This document shows, piece by piece, positions 1-6,754 of a stretch of DNA of 9,397 bases. The translations under genes and the position numbers were made by a program. Under the pieces are notes generated by a model, which was given only the letters and a program-made list of their open reading frames with translations, was not told the origin of the DNA and made no database searches. The first letter of the stretch is position 1, and every line of letters begins with the position of its first letter. This DNA comes from Bacillota bacterium (GTDB lineage: Bacteria > Bacillota > Clostridia > Christensenellales > Aristaeellaceae): NCBI GenBank assembly GCA_023416655.1, contig JAEZHK010000068.1:1-9397 (forward strand). The letters run 5' to 3'.

Positions 1-2
1 CG

Positions 3-161
3 CCTACTCCGACACCCACACCCAAGCCGACGCCGACGCCCAAGCCCACGCCGACACCCACGCCCAAGCCGATGCCCACACCCACGCCTACTCCGACACC
101 CACGCCGAGGCCCACGCCCACGCCCACACCGAGACCCACACCTACGCCCACGCCGAGGCCT
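3..161 (+). repeat. Pro-Thr low-complexity coding tract
   Basis: A run of CCN-ACN codons encodes PTPTPTPK/PTPTPTPR-type units of six to eight residues, each closed by Lys-Pro or Arg-Pro. The left part uses Lys (AAG) and the right part uses Arg (AGG or AGA). A short related linker recurs at about 437-479. Such tracts expand and contract by slippage or recombination, so the length probably varies between strains. Confidence 0.85.
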
Positions 162-1115
162 CTATCGGTGGTAAGCTGCAGGGAAGTGAACGGCGCATCG
201 AAGGTCGGCGATACCATCCGGTGGGAAACCACCGTCTCGGGGGCGGTCGGGCAGCCCAGCTATACATACAGTCTGTATATGAACGGTTACTTCAGCGACC
301 TCGTCCTCGGCAGCGCGGACAATCATTATTCGTATCAGGCCACGTCCGCGGGCACGTACTACATCAAGGTGACCGTCAGAGACAGCCGCTATAGTGAGGT
401 TGAGTACGTGGGCGATACCGTGACAATCACCGCTGCAGGTACAACGCCTGCACCGAGCCCTACGCCCACGCCGAGGCCTTTGACGGTGGTGAGCTGCATG
501 GAAGTGAACGGCGCATCGAAGGTCGGCGATACCATCCGTTGGGAAACCATCGTCTCAGGGGCGGTCGGGACGCCCAGCTATTCCTACAGTCTGTATAGAA
601 ACGGTAACTTCAGCGACCTCGTCCTCAGCAGCGCGGACAATCACTATTCGTGTGAGGCTACGGTTGCGGGCACGTACTACATCGAAGTGACCGTCAGGGA
701 CAGCCGCAGCGCATCGGTTGAGTACGTGGGCGATACCGTGACAATCACCGCCGATACGACGCCTACCGATCCGCCGACCGATTATGAGGCGCTTCCCGCG
801 CCCACAACGCAAGCCGTCCCCGCCAGCGTGGGCATGAAGGCGGTATACAGCGGTGTCACGGACAAGACAATCACCCTGTCGCTGCTCATTAACAATACCT
901 TCGGGGAAGGCCTTACGGATTACGGGCTTTCCTGGCAGCGGGAAGGCGGGAGCCTCGTAAAGAGCTCCGTCAGGTTCGGGGACGTGTCGGGCGCCACCTT
1001 TAACATGACGATTAGCGGCCTCTCGGCCAATACACTGTACACTGTCCGGGGATATGTGGTCAAAGCCGGGGTAACCCTCCTGTCCGAGGGTTTCAAGGTG
1101 AGAACAAAACCCTGA
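3..1115 (+). CDS. Surface/secreted Pro-Thr-stalk protein with two Ig-like repeats and an Fn3-like C-terminus (5' partial)
   Basis: The frame is open from the left window edge, so the N-terminus, including any signal peptide, lies outside; an ATG at 72 sits inside the Pro-Thr tract and is not a credible start. About 370 residues are visible. Residues 1-53 are almost entirely alternating Pro-Thr with periodic Lys or Arg, a composition typical of extended wall-spanning linkers. Two 90-residue domains follow (visible residues 54-143 and 160-249), about 83% identical, each opening with VVSC and closing with GTYYI.VTVRDS and GDTVTIT, which reads as a PKD/Ig-like beta-sandwich. A short Pro-Thr linker separates them. 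The last ~105 residues look fibronectin-III-like (ISGLSANTLYTVRGYV). There is no LPXTG motif, tail helix or catalytic motif at the C-terminus, so any anchoring must be by the missing N-terminal part. A role in adhesion or as a non-catalytic part of an exported protein is inference. The gene converges with the LigT-like gene. Confidence 0.85.
   Translation, partial: PTPTPTPKPTPTPKPTPTPTPKPMPTPTPTPTPTPRPTPTPTPRPTPTPTPRPLSVVSCREVNGASKVGDTIRWETTVSGAVGQPSYTYSLYMNGYFSDLVLGSADNHYSYQATSAGTYYIKVTVRDSRYSEVEYVGDTVTITAAGTTPAPSPTPTPRPLTVVSCMEVNGASKVGDTIRWETIVSGAVGTPSYSYSLYRNGNFSDLVLSSADNHYSCEATVAGTYYIEVTVRDSRSASVEYVGDTVTITADTTPTDPPTDYEALPAPTTQAVPASVGMKAVYSGVTDKTITLSLLINNTFGEGLTDYGLSWQREGGSLVKSSVRFGDVSGATFNMTISGLSANTLYTVRGYVVKAGVTLLSEGFKVRTKP
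162..431 (+). repeat. Ig-like domain repeat, copy 1
   Basis: First of two tandem 270-base coding units at a period of 318 bases (domain plus linker). Compared with copy 2 (480-749), the translated units differ at about 15 of 90 residues. Identical stretches include EVNGASKVGDTIRWET and VEYVGDTVTIT. Differences cluster at positions that could be exposed loops. Confidence 0.85.
480..749 (+). repeat. Ig-like domain repeat, copy 2
   Basis: Second tandem unit, 318 bases downstream of copy 1. It keeps the VVSC opening cysteine and gains a second cysteine (HYSCEA) where copy 1 has tyrosine. The close match points to a recent internal duplication of the domain plus its Pro-Thr linker. Confidence 0.85.
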
Positions 1116-1148
1116 AATGCCATGGTCGGCGGTTCATGATGAAAAGGC

Positions 1149-1180
1149 CGGGCGTCCACCCCGTGGATGCCCGACTTTTT
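1149..1180 (+). terminator. Rho-independent terminator between convergent genes
   Basis: The left arm CGGGCGTCCAC (1149-1159) and right arm GTGGATGCCCG (1163-1173) form an 11-bp stem with one G-T wobble and a CCC loop. A TTTTT run at 1176-1180 follows. The hairpin lies 33 bases after the stop of the surface-protein gene. Read on the minus strand, the same hairpin is followed by CCTTTTC, so it may also stop transcripts coming from the LigT-like gene. Confidence 0.85.
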
Positions 1181-1286
1181 ATACCTTGGGTTCCAGCTCC
1201 GCCGGGGCGGGGCCGGGATGCCGGTGATTTCGGCGTAGGTTTTGCTAGAGCGGTCGATCCGCGCGCAGCGTTCGGCGCGATGGGTG

Positions 1287-1817
1287 CTAGGAGAGCGCAA
1301 ACGAGGCGACTTCCACCAGCGGCTCCTGCTCCGTAATGCGGATGTGGGTGATCTCGCCTTCAAACGGCGCAAACCCGTCCAGGATGACGGCCAGCACGTC
1401 CTGCGCCGGGCAGTCCTGGGGCATCGCCAGCGTGATGTGGGGGATCCACTTATTGTCGCGCAGCGAGTAGAGGCAGTCTTTGTCAAAACAGTTTTCGTCG
1501 TAGCGGGCGTGGATCTTCGCGTGCATGTCCAAGAGCTCCTGCGTGACACTGGGCGCGGCGAAGAGCACCTCCGACTCGGGAAAAACGCCGACGTGTCCAA
1601 AGAACAGCCGCGTTTTGCTCAGGCCTTTGGCTACGTCCCCGATGAAGCGGGCCATCTCCGCCCGGCCGACACCGGAGTAGATGCCGAAGGTGAGGTGGGC
1701 CGGTTGAGCGTCCGCCTCGCAGCCGGACGCGCGAATCTTCGCCTTGATCGCCTCGAACCGGCTTTCCGCCTCCGCGTCAAACGTCCCCATGACGCACAGC
1801 GTCTTTTCCTCCGCCAC
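1287..1817 (-). CDS. LigT-like 2'-5' RNA ligase / 2H phosphoesterase family protein
   Basis: The 176-residue product has the two spaced His-x-Thr motifs that define the 2H phosphoesterase superfamily: H41-L-T43 in PAHLTFGI and H127-I-T129 in IPHITLAM. Length and motif spacing fit the LigT/CPDase fold, in which two lobes each contribute one catalytic motif. Family members open 2',3'-cyclic phosphates, cleave 2'-5' linkages or act on ADP-ribose cyclic phosphate; the substrate cannot be told here. The start is GTG at 1817, chosen because GGGAGGG (1829-1823) lies 5 bases upstream. The stop is TAG. There is no signal peptide or membrane segment, so it should be cytosolic. It begins 73 bases after the addA stop on the same strand with no terminator or clear promoter in between, so it is probably translated from an addA transcript. 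Confidence 0.88.
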   Translation of the reverse strand: MAEEKTLCVMGTFDAEAESRFEAIKAKIRASGCEADAQPAHLTFGIYSGVGRAEMARFIGDVAKGLSKTRLFFGHVGVFPESEVLFAAPSVTQELLDMHAKIHARYDENCFDKDCLYSLRDNKWIPHITLAMPQDCPAQDVLAVILDGFAPFEGEITHIRITEQEPLVEVASFALS

Positions 1818-1822
1818 ACAAT

Positions 1823-1829
1823 CCCTCCC
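1823..1829 (-). promoter_or_regulatory. Ribosome binding site that sets a GTG start for the LigT-like gene
   Basis: On the minus strand GGGAGGG lies 5 bases before GTG at 1817. This strong site supports the GTG start and independent translation from the upstream addA. Confidence 0.75.
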
Positions 1830-1890
1830 AAGGTTCTTTCGTTACAACAGACTTCATACAGGCCTTTATTATGGACGCGGCCTTTAACCG

Positions 1891-4800
1891 TCAACCGGCG
1901 TCCAGCTCCAAACCCGCGCGGAGCAGGCAGATCAGTTTTTCGCGCACCGGAATACCGGTGATTTCTGCGAGGGCCTTGGCGTACCAACCGATCTGCGGGC
2001 GATAGCGCTCCACAAGGGCGGCAGGGTCTTCCGCGCGGTCGGTCTTGTAGTCCAGGAGCACCCACTCATTGCCCTCCAGGAAGCAGCAGTCGATCACGCC
2101 CTGCACCAAGAGGCGCTCGCCCCTCGAGTCCACCCGGAGGTTGAAGGGCCACTCGCGCTCGACGCGGGGGGACTGAAGCAGCCGTTTTCCGGTCGCGCCC
2201 TCGAAGAAATGGGCGAGGAGGCCCGGCTCCAAGTCGCCGTAGAGCCTGCCGGACGCCTTCAGGGACGCGATCTGCCGCGCGAGTTCATCGGTCAACGCGG
2301 GGCCTCTCAGGCCGCGTAAGGCGGCGAGGTCCAGCGCCATCAGCGCATTGTGGGTCAGGGTGCCGTATTCGCTCGCCCTCGGGCCTTCTTCCGTCATGAA
2401 GAGGGGCCGCCTGCCCAAGGGCGGCAGCGCGCGCGGGCCGGTCTCCTCCCGCACGAGGCCGGAGACCGTCAGCTTCAGCGGCAGCATCACCCGCTCCTCG
2501 TAGGGGTAACGCCACAGGATGGCCGCCCGTAGCGCCCCGTCGTCCGCCTCCGGCGACTCTACGCTTTCCGGGGCTTCCAGGGCCTCCTCGAGGGTTTCCA
2601 TGCCGTGCCAGACGATCTCACACGCGCTCCCCATCGCCCTGGCGGCGGGCTCCACGGCTTCGAGGTAGTTCATGGGGCGGAGGCCCGCCTCGCCGCACAG
2701 CTCGAAGCGCGCGCGGGCGTCCGCGCCCGAAACCCGGCCCACCAGAATCAGCCGGTCGATGGCGCGGGTCAGCAGCACGTACAGGATGCGCATTTCCTCA
2801 TTGTAGTCCTCGCGGGCGAGCCGGGCCTTGATGGCGGCCTGCGCCAGCGTCTCCCGGCAGGAACCCAAGGTTTGGTCGTTCAGGCGCAGCCCCGCGCCCA
2901 GTGCCCGGTGGGCCAGGAATTCGCCCCGGTTCCCCGCGGCGTTCAGCCGCCTGCCCATCTGGGCGGCGATGACCACCGGGAATTCCAGCCCCTTGCTCTT
3001 GTGGATGGTCATGATCCGGACGACCTGATCCTCCTCGCCCAGCGAGTGGGCCGCGCCCATGTCGTCACCGACCTTTCTCAGCGCCTTCACGTAGCTCAAA
3101 AACCCGTTCAGCGCGCCGCCCTGCACCCCTTCGTAGCCACTGGCGTAGTCGCACAATAGGTCCAGATTGGCCTGCCGCGCGCCGCCGCCCGGCATGCCGC
3201 CCGCGTAGGCATAGGCGCCGCTCTCCCGGAGCACGAGGTCGGTGAAGCGGCCCAGCGGCAGCACGCGGGACAGCGCGCGCCAGCGGTCCAGCTTTTCCTC
3301 AAAGGCCTGGAGCTTCACGGCCAGCGCGTCGCCCGACCGCATCCGCTCCAGCATCGCCTCCCGGAACGTGCCGCCGGGCCGGGCTTTCCGGATGTCCGCG
3401 AGGTCCGTGGAGGTCAGCCCTCCGAAGGGGGCGCGCAGCGCGGCCATGAGCTCCAGGTCCCGCCGCCGGTTTTCGATTACCCGCAGCAGCGCCAGCGCCA
3501 GTTCCACTTCCACCGCGTCGAAGTAGCCGCCCGCCACGTCCGCGTACACCGGGATGCCCGCCTGGGTCAGCATGCTCTCCACCGGCTGGATGGCGGCGCG
3601 AGTTCGCACCAGCACCACGAAGTCCCGGTATTCCAGCGGGCGCTCGCAGCCCTTACGCGCGTCGAAGGTGGGCGTGCCGACGAGCTTTAAGATGCGCGCG
3701 GCGATGGTCTGGCCCTCCCGCTCGCCCGCAGTCAACTCTGCCTCTTCGCTCTCCGCCGCCTCGGCGTCCGGCCGCTCCAGAATGTGCAGTTCGACGGGCA
3801 GGTCGCCGCCCTCAAAGCGCGCGCCGGGCCTGAGGCGCGCGGCGTCGTCGTACTCGATTTCGGCGTCGCCGCCGGTCATCACCCGTTCGAACACCCGATT
3901 GACCAGGTCGAGCACCGTCTCCCGGGATCGGAAGTTCTGCTTCAGCGCGACCAGGAGGCCGCCCTCGCCCTTTGAGTAGCGGTGGTACTTTTCCAGAAAC
4001 AGCGAGGGGTCCGCCTGCCGGAAGCGGTAGATGCTCTGCTTGACGTCGCCCACCATGAACAGCCGTCCGGGGGCCGCGACAGCCCGGAGGATGGCTTCCT
4101 GCACGTCGCTGACGTCCTGATACTCGTCCACGAACACGTACCGGTAGCGCGCGCGCAGGGAGGCGACGACGCGCTCGTCCTTCAGAGCGCGGATCGCCCT
4201 GTGCTCGAGGTCCGCGTAGGAAAGGGCAGATTTCTCCGCCTTCAGCGCGTCCAGTTCTGCGCCGAGCCTTTGCGCGATCCCGCCCAGCGCGCTGAGCGCC
4301 GGGGCCAGCGCGCGCATGTCGCCGAGGGCCTCCTCCGGCGGCAGCAGGATTTTCTGCGCGTCCGCGATCAGCTTTTTGATCGTCTTCCGCAGCGCCGCCA
4401 CCTGCTCCTTCAGAATCGCCTGCCGCTCGCCGCTGATCTTCCGCAGGGAAGCCAGCGACTTGGCCTTGTAGCGCGCGACCTCCTCCGCCAGCGCCCGGTA
4501 ATCGGGGGCGGACAGCATGCATTCGATGGCTTCGAGGTCGCTTTCGAGCGCCGGGGCGTAGGGCGCGGGGCCGTCCGGGTCGCCGATAAGCGTCAGCGCG
4601 TAGAGCACGCTTGCGCGGGCGTCGCGCAGCGTCGCCCTGGCCGCGCCCGCCAGCTCGTCAAACCATAATTTTCCGTCCGACAGCGGCAGCTCATCGCAGG
4701 CGGCTTCCAGCCAGCCCGACGGGTCGGGGTTTTCCAGCGAGAACCGGTACAAGTCCTGCGCGAGGCTGCCCACCGCTTTGGCTGTGCGGCCGTACAGAAG

Positions 4801-5247
4801 CGCCTCCAGGTCCTCGCCGCCCTCGGCGTAGGCCTGCTCCATCGCCTCGCTGAGCGCCTGGGCCTCGTACTGCCTCAGTTCCGCGTCGTCCAGGATGCGA
4901 AACGCCGGGTCCACGCCCGCGGATTCAAAGTGGTCCTTCAATAACTCCGAGCAGAAGGAGTGGATCGTCGCCACCGTCGCCCGCTCGACCTTTTCCAGTT
5001 GCGGCGCGAAGCCCGGGTCCTCCTCCGCGCGGGCCATCAGTTCCTCGGTGAGCTTGCGGCGCATGTCGGCGGCGGCGGCGCGGGTGAACGTGACGATCAG
5101 AAGATGCTCGACGTCCGCGCCCTCGCGGATCAGCGCCAGCACGCGCTCCACCAGCACCGTGGTCTTGCCGGAGCCTGCCGCCGCGCTGAGCAGCAGGTCT
5201 TCTCCCCGGGCCATGATCGCCGCTCGCTGGTCGTCCGTCCAGTTCAT
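1891..5247 (-). CDS. addA: ATP-dependent helicase/nuclease subunit A (AddA)
   Basis: AddA pairs with AddB to process double-strand DNA ends: it unwinds, degrades and loads the recombinase, and it also limits foreign DNA. The 1118 residues carry a full UvrD/Rep superfamily 1A helicase: Q motif (WTDDQR, Q7), Walker A AAAGSGKTT (K28), motif Ia (IVTFTRAAAADMRRKL), Walker B DEYQD (374-378), motif III GDVKQSIYRFRQADP (Q404), motif V IHKSKGLEF (749-755) and motif VI ILYVLLTRAIDRL (R828). The C-terminus is a RecB-family nuclease with H966 (GTLTHN), D1053 (GVID) and D1066-Y-K-T-D, followed by QIGWYAKAL. All catalytic residues are present, so the protein looks active. B. subtilis AddA is about 1230 residues, so this one is somewhat short. 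ATG 5247 is the first usable start after an in-frame TGA four codons upstream. No addB is adjacent; the upstream gene is a sugar kinase. Confidence 0.96.
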   Translation of the reverse strand: MNWTDDQRAAIMARGEDLLLSAAAGSGKTTVLVERVLALIREGADVEHLLIVTFTRAAAADMRRKLTEELMARAEEDPGFAPQLEKVERATVATIHSFCSELLKDHFESAGVDPAFRILDDAELRQYEAQALSEAMEQAYAEGGEDLEALLYGRTAKAVGSLAQDLYRFSLENPDPSGWLEAACDELPLSDGKLWFDELAGAARATLRDARASVLYALTLIGDPDGPAPYAPALESDLEAIECMLSAPDYRALAEEVARYKAKSLASLRKISGERQAILKEQVAALRKTIKKLIADAQKILLPPEEALGDMRALAPALSALGGIAQRLGAELDALKAEKSALSYADLEHRAIRALKDERVVASLRARYRYVFVDEYQDVSDVQEAILRAVAAPGRLFMVGDVKQSIYRFRQADPSLFLEKYHRYSKGEGGLLVALKQNFRSRETVLDLVNRVFERVMTGGDAEIEYDDAARLRPGARFEGGDLPVELHILERPDAEAAESEEAELTAGEREGQTIAARILKLVGTPTFDARKGCERPLEYRDFVVLVRTRAAIQPVESMLTQAGIPVYADVAGGYFDAVEVELALALLRVIENRRRDLELMAALRAPFGGLTSTDLADIRKARPGGTFREAMLERMRSGDALAVKLQAFEEKLDRWRALSRVLPLGRFTDLVLRESGAYAYAGGMPGGGARQANLDLLCDYASGYEGVQGGALNGFLSYVKALRKVGDDMGAAHSLGEEDQVVRIMTIHKSKGLEFPVVIAAQMGRRLNAAGNRGEFLAHRALGAGLRLNDQTLGSCRETLAQAAIKARLAREDYNEEMRILYVLLTRAIDRLILVGRVSGADARARFELCGEAGLRPMNYLEAVEPAARAMGSACEIVWHGMETLEEALEAPESVESPEADDGALRAAILWRYPYEERVMLPLKLTVSGLVREETGPRALPPLGRRPLFMTEEGPRASEYGTLTHNALMALDLAALRGLRGPALTDELARQIASLKASGRLYGDLEPGLLAHFFEGATGKRLLQSPRVEREWPFNLRVDSRGERLLVQGVIDCCFLEGNEWVLLDYKTDRAEDPAALVERYRPQIGWYAKALAEITGIPVREKLICLLRAGLELDAG

Positions 5248-5259
5248 GCGTGTAGCTCA

Positions 5260-5266
5260 CTCCTTT
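5260..5266 (-). promoter_or_regulatory. Distant ribosome binding site of addA
   Basis: On the minus strand an AAAGGAG site precedes the addA ATG by about 12 bases, longer than the usual 5-9. No alternative in-frame start sits closer, because a TGA lies four codons upstream of the ATG. The wide spacing may lower initiation, or an unrecognised start may be used. Confidence 0.55.
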
Positions 5267-5294
5267 GTTTTTGGAAAATGCCCGCTTATGCAGG

Positions 5295-5463
5295 GCGTCG
5301 AAAATCCGCCGGGCGGCTTTTCAACGCGAAAGAGGAAGTCTGCGCGAGCCTGAAATTCTGCGGAATTTCCGGGCGGCTCACTGACAGGCGGTATTGTTTC
5401 ATAAACCAGTGTGCGCACTGGTCTATGAAACACGTTTCCGGCGCACAGGTCGCCGGAAACGAT
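5295..5463. repeat. Four-hairpin intergenic repeat, copy A
   Basis: A 169-base module between the kinase and addA is nearly repeated at 6722-6891, with about 19 substitutions and one single-base indel. It consists of four hairpins in a row. H1 (5295-5327) pairs GCGTcGAAAA with TTTTCAACGC around CCGCC/GGCGG. H2 (5346-5379) pairs GAAATTC with GAATTTC across TGCG, with an outer GAGCC/GGCTC stem. H3 (5395-5432) has a 17-bp stem with one mismatch and a TGCG loop. H4 (5434-5460) is a perfect 10-bp stem, GTTTCCGGCG/CGCCGGAAAC. Similarity stops at the outer edges of H1 and H4, so the module is bounded by its own hairpins. The active strand is not known; genes on both sides are minus-strand. There is no terminator T-tract beside this copy. 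Confidence 0.85.
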
Positions 5464-5541
5464 TTGAATGGACAACGTGTGACAATGAGCCGAAATGCCC
5501 GTATTAACGACATGGTTGATTGTATATACTTTGTGAGGGGT
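5464..5541. other. Intergenic stretch with no assigned feature
   Basis: This is the moderately AT-richer part of the 356-base kinase-addA gap. The minus strand contains TATACA near 5525, but no matching -35 element lies at a sensible distance, so I do not call a promoter for addA here. Confidence 0.4.
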
Positions 5542-5589
5542 CCAGGGGGAATCATTCCCCCTGGCGGGTGGTCCGGAGGGCAGAGCCCT
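5542..5589. repeat. GC-rich two-hairpin palindromic (REP-like) element downstream of the kinase
   Basis: Positions 5542-5564 form a perfect odd-length palindrome centred on C5553, with CCAGGGGGAAT as its left arm. A second small hairpin, AGGGC/GCCCT with an AGA loop, lies at 5577-5589. It sits 15 bases past the kinase stop on the minus strand. No T-run follows on either strand, so it is not a canonical terminator. The pattern (CCAGGGGG...CCCCCTGG next to GGGC...GCCC) resembles repeats I associate with gut Clostridia; that link is from memory, not from a search. Confidence 0.65.
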
Positions 5590-5603
5590 ACGGCGTCTCT
5601 CCA

Positions 5604-6620
5604 TTACCCCCGCAGTCCCTGCCTGGGCAGCGACGCCGCCAGCGCGCGCGCTTCCGGCAGCGGCGCCACGCCCTCGGACGCGCCCGCGGACCTGAGCGAG
5701 CAGGCCGCGGCGGCAATGCCGTCCTCGATGGCGTCCGTCAGGCTCTCGCCGTTGTGCGCGCCGAGCAGCACGCCCGCGCAGAATGCGTCGCCCGCGCCCA
5801 CCGTGCCCGCGATGAAGCCCTTGGGCAGCAGGAGGCTGGGGACCTCCACGTACCGGCCCACTTCGTCGATGCCGAAGCCGCCCTCCGGCGTGTGGATCAC
5901 CGCCCAGCGGCGCACGCCCAGCGCCTTGAGCTTCATGAGCACCTCCGGGATCCGGTCGATGAGCAGTTTGTCCTCCGCGCCGCGCAGCGGCACGCCCACG
6001 GTCTTCCCGGCCTCGATCTCGTTGACGATGAAGTAATCCGTGTACCGGAGAGCCGGGGGCACGATGCTGCGGTAGCGGTCGCCCACCTCGCTGACCACGT
6101 CCACGCTGGTCAGGATGCCGCGCGCCTGCGCGTCGTGCAATAGGCGCGCCATGCGGGTGCCGTATTCCGGGTCGGGCGCGTCCAGCGCGGGCAAGAGAAG
6201 AATGTAGCCCGCGTGCAGGATTTTGCAGTTCAGGTCGTCCAGCGGCACGTCCTCTACGTCAAACGCGTCGCCCGCGCCGCCGAATACCAAGAAGGTTCGC
6301 GCCTTGGTCTCCGGCTCGTAGAGCACATCGGTAAACGAGGTCTGGCCCTCGCGCTTGACATAGGTAAGGTCGATGTTTTTGTAGGCGGAGAGTTCTTTGA
6401 TGATCAGATCGCCTTCGCCGTCCAGCCCGATCGAGCCGATGGCCTGGACATTGAGGCACGGGTCCAGCCGGGCCAGGTCCCGCGCGACGTTGGACACCGC
6501 GCCGCCCAGCGAGAACTTCTTTTCCAGCACGTTGACCAACTCGTGCCGGACGGGAAAGCCCGAAAGCGGCTTTAAAATGTCCAGAATGATGTTGCCCGCG
6601 ACGGCGATGCCCTTTTTCAT
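5604..6620 (-). CDS. PfkB/ribokinase-family carbohydrate kinase
   Basis: PfkB-family enzymes phosphorylate sugars or nucleosides with ATP in the cytosol. The 338-residue product fits the family in length. It opens with a beta strand and GNIILDI (D14, a likely substrate-binding aspartate), followed by the first signature GGAVSNVARDLA (G39, G40, N44). The second signature GTVGAGDAFCAG carries the anion hole and catalytic base (G275-A-G-D278). VNEIE near the middle matches the family's N-x-x-E magnesium and phosphate motif. Substrate cannot be assigned: no transporter, isomerase or regulator of a sugar pathway is nearby. ATG 6620 is preferred over an in-frame GTG at 6665, because GGGGAG lies 10 bases before the ATG and no such site precedes the GTG. 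The gene has its own promoter and is separated from both neighbours by hairpin repeats, so it is probably monocistronic. Confidence 0.92.
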   Translation of the reverse strand: MKKGIAVAGNIILDILKPLSGFPVRHELVNVLEKKFSLGGAVSNVARDLARLDPCLNVQAIGSIGLDGEGDLIIKELSAYKNIDLTYVKREGQTSFTDVLYEPETKARTFLVFGGAGDAFDVEDVPLDDLNCKILHAGYILLLPALDAPDPEYGTRMARLLHDAQARGILTSVDVVSEVGDRYRSIVPPALRYTDYFIVNEIEAGKTVGVPLRGAEDKLLIDRIPEVLMKLKALGVRRWAVIHTPEGGFGIDEVGRYVEVPSLLLPKGFIAGTVGAGDAFCAGVLLGAHNGESLTDAIEDGIAAAACSLRSAGASEGVAPLPEARALAASLPRQGLRG

Positions 6621-6672
6621 GTCGATCGCACTCCCCGGCTGACGCCCTTGCAGGCGTTTCTTCACTCAGTTT

Positions 6673-6701
6673 ACTATACAACTTTTGGCGTCCGGAAGCA
6701 A
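6673..6701 (-). promoter_or_regulatory. Predicted sigma-A promoter of the kinase gene
   Basis: On the minus strand, TTGCTT (6701-6696) and TATAGT (6678-6673) are separated by 17 bases. The predicted transcript start near 6666 gives a leader of about 45 bases. The -10 is good; the -35 matches only the TTG half of the consensus. The start just past the GTG at 6665 further favours the ATG at 6620. Confidence 0.6.
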
Positions 6702-6710
6702 GCGCAGCAA

Positions 6711-6754
6711 TAAAAAACGAAGCGTTGAAAATCCGCCGGGCGGCTTTTCAACGC
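6711..6754 (-). terminator. Terminator of the Big2/CapA gene, formed by hairpin 1 of repeat copy B
   Basis: On the minus strand, GCGTTGAAAA-g-CCGCC pairs with GGCGG-a-TTTTCAACGC (6754-6722). The sequence TTCG and then TTTTTT (6717-6712) follow. The stem is very stable and the T-run starts 4 bases after it. It is the last hairpin before the kinase promoter, so it would insulate the kinase from the upstream gene. Confidence 0.7.

Noticed and set aside
3..161. CRISPR-like or tandem DNA repeat
   Set aside because: The periodicity is coding (Pro-Thr codons in one long frame) with no spacers.
1242..1961. Plus-strand 239-residue open frame opposite the LigT-like gene
   Set aside because: It is antisense to a gene with clear catalytic motifs and spans that gene plus the end of addA; this is a GC-rich shadow frame, like the other long antisense frames over addA and the kinase.
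5542..5564. Palindrome as a kinase terminator
   Set aside because: No T-run on either strand and almost no loop; better described as a REP-like palindrome.
5257..5604. Minus-strand 115-residue open frame (and an overlapping 89-residue one) across repeat copy A
   Set aside because: It is mostly the four-hairpin repeat. A related frame (VSEPPGNSAEF) appears in copy B but is broken there by a one-base indel, as expected of a non-coding repeat.
6621..6665. Fifteen-codon N-terminal extension of the kinase from a GTG
   Set aside because: The GTG has no ribosome site and lies at the predicted transcript start, while the ATG at 6620 has GGGGAG 10 bases upstream and starts right at the family's first beta strand.
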